Of a DNA stretch of 10,072 nt, positions 1 to 5,016 are shown in pieces. Origin of the DNA: Chersky-265 sp035275285 (GTDB taxonomy: Bacteria > Fibrobacterota > Fibrobacteria > UBA11236); NCBI GenBank assembly GCA_035275285.1, contig DATENA010000142.1, positions 1 through 10,072 on the forward strand. The letters run 5' to 3'. The notes below the pieces were generated by a model, which made no database searches, was not told the DNA's origin, and saw only the letters and a program-made list of their open reading frames with translations. The translations under genes were made by a program, and so were the position numbers. Each line of letters starts with the position of its first letter. The stretch's first letter is position 1.

Positions 1-1257
1 TCCGCGCGGGGGGGCGAAGGAGACCAAGGTACCCTGCCGGTTACCCTCCGGGCCCGCCGGTTCCAGGTGCGCGCGCCGATCCGGTTCCCCGCGGCCGGCG
101 AGATGCAGGAAACCCCATAGGGCTCCCCCCGCCGCCATGCCCAAAACTCCCAGGACGGCGCCCAGGGCGGCGGCCGGCACCCGGCGCGAACTTTCGCGGG
201 CGTATCCGCGGGTGTGGCGCTCCGTGGCCGCCTTCATCCCGGACAACGTCCCGGCCGGCAAGGTGGAGGCATGCAGGGGATCGGGAGCGTCCATGCGCCA
301 GGTGGTCTGGATGCCCCGGGAGGAAAGCTCCTGGAGATAGGCGCCGATCAGTTCCGCCGGATCCATCACGCCCGAGGCCATCAGATAGCCTTTGAGTTGC
401 CTGTGCAGCCAGCGGGGGCCGCCTCCGCGGGCGGCCGGGTCCTTGCGGAGCAGGGTTTCGATCAGGTTGCCCAGGGACGGATCCAGATCGGGGCGGAGCC
501 GCCACAGGGGCGTATGCGGCTCGGTGGCGATCTTGCGGAAAAGGTCCGTGACGTTCCTGCCTTGGAAAGGCGGATGGCCCACCAGGCAGGAATAGAACAC
601 CCCGCCCAGGGAGAACATATCCGCCTGGGAAGTGATGGGCTTGAGGCCGCGCGCCTGTTCCGGGGACATGAAAAGCGGCGACCCCAGGACCGCGCCGGTC
701 TTGGTGATGCTGTCGTCCTGGACGTGGGCGATGCCGAAATCGGAGATCTTGAGGTAGCCTTGGGTGTTGATCATCAGGTTCTCGGGCTTGACGTCCCGGT
801 GCACCACCCCGTGCCGGGCAGCCACCGAAAGCCCCTCGGCGGCCTGGCACATGAGGGCCGCGGCCACGGTGGCGTCCAGGGGATCGAAATAGAGCGGTGC
901 CTCCCGGAAAGAAGCGCCGCTTCCCTCCGGCCGGTCCGGATGGCCTTGATCGTGGCGCAACTGCCGGAGCATGCCATGCAGGGAAAGCCCGTCCACGAAT
1001 TCCATCACCAGGTACAGGTCCTTGCCTTCCTGCCCGAAATCGAAAACCTCCACCACGTGCGGGCTGCGGACGGCGGCGACGGTGCGGGCCTCGTTGAAAA
1101 AGCGCTGCAGGACGTCCCTCCGCGCAGCCAGTTCCGCGTGCAACACCTTGACGGCCACGAAGCGGGACAGCACGGGATCCCGGGCCAGGAACACCCGCGC
1201 CATGGCCCCCTGCCCCAGTTTGTACAACACTTCGTATCGTCCGTAACGGCCGCTCAT
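1..1257 (-). CDS. Membrane-anchored Ser/Thr protein kinase (3' end cut by window edge)
   Basis: This is a Hanks-type serine/threonine kinase that phosphorylates proteins with ATP in the cytoplasm. The frame is open from the ATG at 1257 to the left edge (419 codons, no stop seen), so the C-terminus is missing. The kinase domain covers about residues 8-275. It shows a glycine-rich loop (LGQGAMARV, 14-22), the ATP-binding Lys in VAVK (K37), a catalytic loop HRDVKPEN (153-160, Asp155), DFG (Asp173) and an SPEQ activation-segment end. A hydrophilic insert of about 25 residues (roughly 101-126) lies between the helices that precede the catalytic loop. A single predicted transmembrane helix is at about 359-381, so a C-terminal part outside the membrane is likely to follow. 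The start was chosen because the glycine loop begins 13 residues in; no strong ribosome binding site is visible. It is transcribed divergently from a second kinase at 1579. The kinase call is secure; the signal and substrates are unknown. Confidence 0.94.
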   Translation of the reverse strand, partial: MSGRYGRYEVLYKLGQGAMARVFLARDPVLSRFVAVKVLHAELAARRDVLQRFFNEARTVAAVRSPHVVEVFDFGQEGKDLYLVMEFVDGLSLHGMLRQLRHDQGHPDRPEGSGASFREAPLYFDPLDATVAAALMCQAAEGLSVAARHGVVHRDVKPENLMINTQGYLKISDFGIAHVQDDSITKTGAVLGSPLFMSPEQARGLKPITSQADMFSLGGVFYSCLVGHPPFQGRNVTDLFRKIATEPHTPLWRLRPDLDPSLGNLIETLLRKDPAARGGGPRWLHRQLKGYLMASGVMDPAELIGAYLQELSSRGIQTTWRMDAPDPLHASTLPAGTLSGMKAATERHTRGYARESSRRVPAAALGAVLGVLGMAAGGALWGFLHLAGRGEPDRRAHLEPAGPEGNRQGTLVSFAPPRG

Positions 1258-1466
1258 CGCAGGGTAAGGTAGCAACACGGCGGGAAGGCGGGGAGATCCT
1301 TTCCCGGCAAGACGTTGATATGGCGGGAATAAGGGTGATGGCATCATACGGGCGAGCACAGGGAAACCCTCACGGCGGCGCGGAAGCCCGATCCGCGCGG
1401 GCCCGCGGGCGGACCGCCTGTACGCGAAGGCGACGGTTTTTAGAGATCACGGACATGGATTTTTCC

Positions 1467-1472
1467 TATAAT
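1467..1472 (+). promoter_or_regulatory. Candidate -10 box for the kinase-yraN-yciO cluster
   Basis: A perfect TATAAT sits in the only AT-rich patch of the intergenic region, about 107 bp before the kinase start codon. No good TTGACA-like box is found 16-18 bp upstream, and there is no extended -10 TG. The assignment rests on the -10 match and the base composition. The palindrome GGGAATTCCC at 1491-1500 would lie about 12-21 bp after the expected transcription start and could be an operator, but nothing else supports that. Confidence 0.35.
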
Positions 1473-1564
1473 TTCGATACATTCGGCCGGGGGAATTCCC
1501 GCCGCTTCCCGTCCCCCATCGGCGCGCTTCGCGGGAGGGTCGGGCGGAGGGCCGGTTTCCCGGC

Positions 1565-1572
1565 GGAAAGGA
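1565..1572 (+). promoter_or_regulatory. Ribosome binding site of the plus-strand kinase
   Basis: A purine-rich GGAAAGGA ends 6 bases before the ATG at 1579, which is a standard Shine-Dalgarno position and supports that start. Confidence 0.65.
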
Positions 1573-1578
1573 CAAGCC

Positions 1579-3081
1579 ATGGACAAGGCAACGTTCAAAC
1601 ACACCGGGCCGGAAGCCTTCACGGAACACCGGTTCGGCGGATACACCATCGTCGAACATCTGGGCAAGGGAGGCATGGGCGACGTCTACAGGGCCGTCCA
1701 GGCCGGACTCGATCGCGTGGTGGCGCTGAAGATCCTTCCCAGCCTGCTGGCGCGCAGCACCGAGTTCTCCGAGCGGTTCTTCACCGAGGCGTATGCCATT
1801 TCCCGCCTGCAGCACCAGAACATCGTCACCATCTACGATTACGGGGACGAGGGCGGCCAGAAGTTCATCGCCATGCAGTACATCCAGGGGACCACCCTGA
1901 GCAAACTCATCCAGGGCGAAAAGAAGCTCGACTACGAACGCATCATCGCCATCACCAAGCAGATCTGCCGCGGCCTCAAATACGCCCATCAGAACGAGAT
2001 CGTGCACCGGGACATCAAATCCGGCAACATCATGGTCGAGCCCGGGGACAAGGTCTTCATCTCGGACTTCGGGATAGCCAAGGTCATCGACGCGCCCAGC
2101 ATCACCACCACGGGCATGGCCATGGGCACGCCCGAATACATGGCCCCGGAGCAATGCGAAGGCGGCGTGGTGGACGGCCAGAGCGACATCTACGGCCTGG
2201 GCATCATCATCTACGAGATGGTGACCGGAAGGCCGCCTTTCCTGGCCGATACCCCGCTGGCCGTGGCGTACAAGCAGGTGCACGAGACGCCGCCCCTGCT
2301 CGGCAAAAAGGCATCCGACGTCCCGCCCCGCCTGGAGCTCATCGTGGCCAAGTGCCTGAAGAAGAACAAGGCCGAGCGCTACCGGAACGCGGACGATCTG
2401 CTGAAGGATCTCGACTCGGCCCATTTCGACGTGGCGCCGGAGATGGCGACGGCGAAAAGCCAGGTCCCCTCCGATCTGCGCATCACCGATCGGCGCGGCA
2501 AGGACCGGCGCTACGTCGGAGAGCCCATGGCCCTGTCCCGGGGATACCTGTGGGGCATCCTGGGCCTTTTCGCCATCGTGCTGGGCGCGCTGGCCTTCCT
2601 GCTGCTCCGCCCCGCCTCCGGCTCCGGCGAGGCTTTGCGGTGGATGGTCCCGAGAACCTTTTCCGGCCCCGCGGCGGAATCCGGCCCCGGCGGCCCGGCC
2701 CGCGTCGCCGACCTCTTCGACGGCAAGCGCTCCACCGCCTGGACGGCGCCCGCGGGGAAAGAGGAAATGGAAGTGGAGTTCGCGTTCGCCGGCAAGGTCC
2801 TGGTCGCCGGCCTGGTGATCGAAGCGGGCTATCAAAGCGCGGACGGCGCCGCGGCCGCCTACGCGAATCCGAAGTCCGTGGTCCTGGAGGCGGAAGGCCG
2901 CAGACCGTTGCGCCTGTCCCTTTCCGAATCCGACGGCGCGCAATACCTGGCCCTGGGCGGCGTGCTGCTGGAAAAGGGCCGGCTGCGTTTCTCCAGCGGT
3001 TCCGCGGCGGCCGCGGCGCCGGCCCCCGCCAGACCCATGGCCGTCCGGGAGGTCCGCTTCCTGGGCCTTCCCTATGAATAG
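1579..3081 (+). CDS. Ser/Thr protein kinase with transmembrane helix and discoidin-like C-terminal domain
   Basis: This is a complete 500-residue Hanks-type kinase. The domain at about residues 20-280 shows the glycine loop LGKGGMGDVY (28-37), the ATP-binding Lys51 in VALK, Glu70, the catalytic loop HRDIKSGN (143-150, Asp145), DFG (Asp163) and GTPEYMAPEQ (183-192). A basic juxtamembrane stretch (RITDRRGKDRRY, 301-312) precedes a single membrane helix at about 321-343. Residues 375-500 carry ADLFDGKRSTAWTA, an EVEF strand and GLVIEAGYQ. This pattern resembles discoidin-like, NADase-type glycan-binding domains (a weaker call than the kinase). By topology this part should lie outside the inner membrane and may sense a wall or glycan ligand. 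The start has a good ribosome binding site. The stop overlaps the yraN start by 8 bp, so the two are probably co-translated. The substrate is unknown. Confidence 0.95.
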   Translation: MDKATFKHTGPEAFTEHRFGGYTIVEHLGKGGMGDVYRAVQAGLDRVVALKILPSLLARSTEFSERFFTEAYAISRLQHQNIVTIYDYGDEGGQKFIAMQYIQGTTLSKLIQGEKKLDYERIIAITKQICRGLKYAHQNEIVHRDIKSGNIMVEPGDKVFISDFGIAKVIDAPSITTTGMAMGTPEYMAPEQCEGGVVDGQSDIYGLGIIIYEMVTGRPPFLADTPLAVAYKQVHETPPLLGKKASDVPPRLELIVAKCLKKNKAERYRNADDLLKDLDSAHFDVAPEMATAKSQVPSDLRITDRRGKDRRYVGEPMALSRGYLWGILGLFAIVLGALAFLLLRPASGSGEALRWMVPRTFSGPAAESGPGGPARVADLFDGKRSTAWTAPAGKEEMEVEFAFAGKVLVAGLVIEAGYQSADGAAAAYANPKSVVLEAEGRRPLRLSLSESDGAQYLALGGVLLEKGRLRFSSGSAAAAAPAPARPMAVREVRFLGLPYE

Positions 3082-3565
3082 CCGGACCGATCCGCCCGCG
3101 CCCGGCGGCGCGAACGCCGCTTCCGGCGGCGTGAACGCCGTTTCCGGCGGCGGCGGCGCCGCTTCCGCCCCCGAAAACCATTGGGACGCGGGCCGCCGCG
3201 GCGAAGACCATGCCCTGGCGTTCCTCTCGTCCCAAGGGTTCCGCCTGCTCCACCGCAATTACCGCCATGGCCGCGGCGAGATCGATCTGGTCATGGAGGA
3301 TCCCGCGGGAGTGCTGGTCTTCATCGAGGTCAAGGCCAATCGCGCGGCTTCCGCGGGACGTCCCCTGGAGCGGATCGACGGGCGCAAGATCGCCAGGCTG
3401 CAACGCCTGGCCCAGCGCTATTGCTGGCGGTTCGGCCAGGAAGACCGGGACATGCGCTTCGACGTGGTGGGAGTGGAATTGCCGCCCGGCGGCGCGGCTC
3501 CCCGGTTGGAGCACATCGCCGGCGCGTTCCTGCCGGACGGCGCGAACTATTATCCCGCCCGCTAA
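3074..3565 (+). CDS. yraN: YraN family (UPF0102) nuclease-fold protein
   Basis: The protein has 163 residues and belongs to the UPF0102/YraN family, small proteins with an endonuclease-like PD-(D/E)XK fold whose cellular role is not well defined. The core starts at about residue 37 (WDAGRRGEDHALAFL). It then shows the family pattern RNYRHGRGEIDLV (61-73) with Glu69 and Asp71, and FIEVK (83-87) with Glu85 and Lys87, matching the expected metal-binding and catalytic positions. The first ~36 residues are an unusual Gly/Ala/Asn/Ser-rich extension coded by three 21-bp DNA repeats. This makes the protein longer than typical family members of about 115-130 residues. The ATG overlaps the end of the kinase gene by 8 bp and lacks a clear ribosome binding site, which suggests translational coupling. 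A later in-frame GTG at 3131 is an alternative start that would remove part of the extension. Confidence 0.92.
   Translation: MNSRTDPPAPGGANAASGGVNAVSGGGGAASAPENHWDAGRRGEDHALAFLSSQGFRLLHRNYRHGRGEIDLVMEDPAGVLVFIEVKANRAASAGRPLERIDGRKIARLQRLAQRYCWRFGQEDRDMRFDVVGVELPPGGAAPRLEHIAGAFLPDGANYYPAR
3104..3166 (+). repeat. Three tandem 21-bp repeats in the 5' end of yraN
   Basis: Units at 3104-3124, 3125-3145 and 3146-3166 all begin GGCGGC and end in (C/T)TTCC around a G/A/C-rich middle. The first two differ at only two positions; the third diverges in the middle, where GAA is replaced by GGC-type codons. In frame they encode GGANAAS, GGVNAVS and GGGGAAS. The unit length is a multiple of three, so copy number can change without breaking the frame. 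Confidence 0.85.
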
Positions 3566-3606
3566 ATACCTATCTTATCCGCTCCTTTACGGAACCGAAT
3601 CGACGC

Positions 3607-4263
3607 ATGCGCCTGGAACTGCATCCCAAGAATCCCGAAGTCCGCCTGATGAAGAAGGTGCTGGACGCCTTCGCCGCGGGCGAGGTGGTCGTCTATCCCA
3701 CCGATTCGGGTTATTCCATGGGTTGCGACGCGCTTTCCAGGAAGGGCGTGCACAAGCTGTACCATCTCAAGCGCGCCATGAAGAAATACCTCATGGCCCT
3801 GATGGTGCGGGATTTCGGGGCCTTGTCGGAGTTCGCCAAGGTGGAAACCTCCGCGTTCCGCTACATGAAATCCGTGGTGCCCGGCCCCTATACCTTCATC
3901 CTGCCCGCCACGGTGCGGGCGCGCAAGCTGCTGGACGTGAACCGCCCGGAAGTGGGCGTGCGCATGCCCGACAGCCCTTTCACCAACACCCTGTTCCAAT
4001 TGGCGCCGGGAGCGGTGATCCTGACCACGGCGGCCAAGATCGAGGAAGAGGACAACTTCATCGATCCGGCGGACATCGAGGACACCTACGGGAACGTGGT
4101 GGATCTGATCGTCGATCTGGGCCCCCTGGCGGTCACCCCCACCACGGTGATTTCCCTGGCGGGCGAAGCCCCGGAGATCCTGCGCGAAGGCGCGGGCCCC
4201 ATCCCGGGCGGCGGGACCCGGGCCGCCCCTCCCGGGCCGCAACTGCGGTCCCCGGGGCGCTGA
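3607..4263 (+). CDS. yciO: YciO-type Sua5/YciO/YrdC family protein (L-threonylcarbamoyladenylate synthase-like)
   Basis: The protein has 218 residues. The family fold binds ATP and threonine; Sua5 and TsaC make threonylcarbamoyl-AMP for the t6A modification of tRNA. The sequence follows the YciO branch: LHPKNPEVRLM near the N-terminus, VVVYPTDSGYSMGC (27-40), PGPYTFILPAT (92-102), VGVRMPDSP (117-125) and TPTTVISL with REGAG near the end (178-197). Residues 54-68 (LKRAMKKYLMALMVR) occupy the position of the substrate-binding Lys/Arg motif but differ from the classic TsaC form. The YciO subgroup is known to be a poor substitute for TsaC, so a true t6A role is uncertain. A Gly/Pro-rich tail follows residue 200. 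The ATG at 3607 fits the start of other YciO proteins, although the ribosome binding site is weak. The gene follows yraN by 41 bp and is probably in the same transcript. Confidence 0.88.
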   Translation: MRLELHPKNPEVRLMKKVLDAFAAGEVVVYPTDSGYSMGCDALSRKGVHKLYHLKRAMKKYLMALMVRDFGALSEFAKVETSAFRYMKSVVPGPYTFILPATVRARKLLDVNRPEVGVRMPDSPFTNTLFQLAPGAVILTTAAKIEEEDNFIDPADIEDTYGNVVDLIVDLGPLAVTPTTVISLAGEAPEILREGAGPIPGGGTRAAPPGPQLRSPGR

Positions 4264-4280
4264 AACCGTTCCTCGGAAGC

Positions 4281-4319
4281 GGTCAGGCCGACAGGATGTC
4301 GGTCAGGCCGACAGGATGT
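4281..4319. repeat. 20-bp tandem duplication at the 3' end of the nucleosidase gene
   Basis: The 20 bases at 4281-4300 (GGTCAGGCCGACAGGATGTC) are repeated at 4301-4319, identical over 19 bases. The right copy encodes the last residues of the minus-strand nucleosidase (HILSA) and its stop; the left copy lies just after that stop. This looks like a recent slippage duplication of the gene end. Confidence 0.9.
4288..4302. terminator. Small hairpin between convergent genes, possible terminator
   Basis: A perfect inverted repeat, CCGACA-GGA-TGTCGG, lies between the yciO stop (4263) and the nucleosidase stop (4303-4305). It was created by the junction of the two 20-bp repeats. There is no T-tract on either strand, so terminator function is only a possibility based on its location between convergent genes. 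Confidence 0.3.
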
Positions 4320-5016
4320 GCTTCACGATGGCGAAGGAATTCTGCGCCACCACGGGCAGGAAGCGGGTGAAATCCTGCACCGCGTCCCCGTCCGCGCGAT
4401 CGGAAATCGTCCTCACCACCAGGTAAGGGATGCCGTTCACGGCGCAAACCTGCGCCATGGCACCGCCTTCCATTTCCACCGCGTCTCCCCGCAGCTCATC
4501 CATCAGGTAGCGATGGTGGTTGATCTCGTCCCGCGTCATGAATTGGTCCCCGGTCAGGATCCGTCCGGAATGGATCTTATGGCCGTCCGCCCGGGCCGAC
4601 AGGGCGGCGGCGGCCAGGGAGGGGTCGGCGGCGAAGGCCCGGTAGTCCGTGTAGAGCAGGTTCCCGCGCGGAAAGCCCAAGGCGCGCCCGTCCACGTCAT
4701 GCTGCAGGCAATCGCGGCTGATGACCACGTCCCCGATCGCGTAATCCGGGTTCAAAGCGCCGGCCACGCCCGTGAAGATGAGCGAGGACGGCAGGTAAGC
4801 GTCTATGAGATGCTGGCTGACCAGGGCCGAGAACACCTTGCCCACTCCGGACTTGACCAGGACGGCTTCGCGCCCCTGCAGGCGGATGCGGTGGAAGTCG
4901 AACCCGCGCCATCCGGTATGCTCGATGAGCTCGGCGTGTTCGAGGAATTCGGCGATCTCCGCGTCCATGGCGCCCAGGATCCCGACCCGGTCCAGGACTC
5001 CCCGCGCGGCGGTCAT
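4303..5016 (-). CDS. mtnN: 5'-methylthioadenosine/S-adenosylhomocysteine nucleosidase (MTAN)
   Basis: The protein has 237 residues and belongs to the purine nucleoside phosphorylase superfamily. The enzyme cleaves adenine from methylthioadenosine, S-adenosylhomocysteine and related 5'-deoxyadenosine products in the cytoplasm, clearing inhibitors of methylation, polyamine and radical-SAM reactions. Visible signatures are VGILGAMDAEI (11-21) with Glu20 matching the E. coli Glu12, SGVGK (56-60), FTGVAGAL (81-88), AVEMEGGAMAQVC (179-191) with Glu183 matching Glu174, and VRTISDRAD (201-209) with Asp206 matching Asp197. All catalytic residues are therefore present and the length is normal. The ATG shares an ATGA with the stop of the multicopper oxidase gene and has no visible ribosome binding site. 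This points to re-initiation by ribosomes ending the oxidase. The pairing with an oxidase is unusual. Its 3' end carries a 20-bp duplication. Confidence 0.94.
   Translation of the reverse strand: MTAARGVLDRVGILGAMDAEIAEFLEHAELIEHTGWRGFDFHRIRLQGREAVLVKSGVGKVFSALVSQHLIDAYLPSSLIFTGVAGALNPDYAIGDVVISRDCLQHDVDGRALGFPRGNLLYTDYRAFAADPSLAAAALSARADGHKIHSGRILTGDQFMTRDEINHHRYLMDELRGDAVEMEGGAMAQVCAVNGIPYLVVRTISDRADGDAVQDFTRFLPVVAQNSFAIVKHILSA

Larger units (their letters stand above)
1258..1578. other. Divergent intergenic region between two kinase genes
   Basis: This 321-bp region separates the start codons of two divergently transcribed kinases, so it should carry promoters for both. No credible gene is seen in it; the open frames that cross it are low-complexity shadows. 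The left half is GC-rich and holds a perfect 12-bp palindrome (CGCGGGCCCGCG, 1396-1407). The stretch from about 1436 to 1480 is much more AT-rich and contains a perfect TATAAT. A 10-bp palindrome (GGGAATTCCC) follows at 1491-1500. For the minus-strand kinase I could not pick a promoter with any confidence. Confidence 0.6.

Noticed and set aside
2479..2515. A PilZ-like RRxxxRR motif in the kinase (DRRGKDRRY, 304-312)
   Set aside because: Only the basic stretch is present, directly before the membrane helix. No PilZ barrel follows, so it is better read as a positive-inside juxtamembrane segment.
1320..3077. A 585-codon plus-strand open frame overlapping the kinase in another frame
   Set aside because: It is Arg/Gly/Pro-rich without motifs and is the frame-shifted shadow of the kinase.
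3104..3166. The short tandem repeats as a CRISPR-like array
   Set aside because: The units are contiguous without spacers, in frame inside a gene, and too short.
1447..3258. A 603-codon open frame on the minus strand, antisense to the plus-strand kinase
   Set aside because: Its product is low-complexity with no domain signature, while the opposite strand encodes an intact kinase. High GC makes long antisense frames common.
3181..3606. Extension of the yciO frame upstream to 3181
   Set aside because: The region codes for YraN in another frame, and the YciO family start matches the ATG at 3607.
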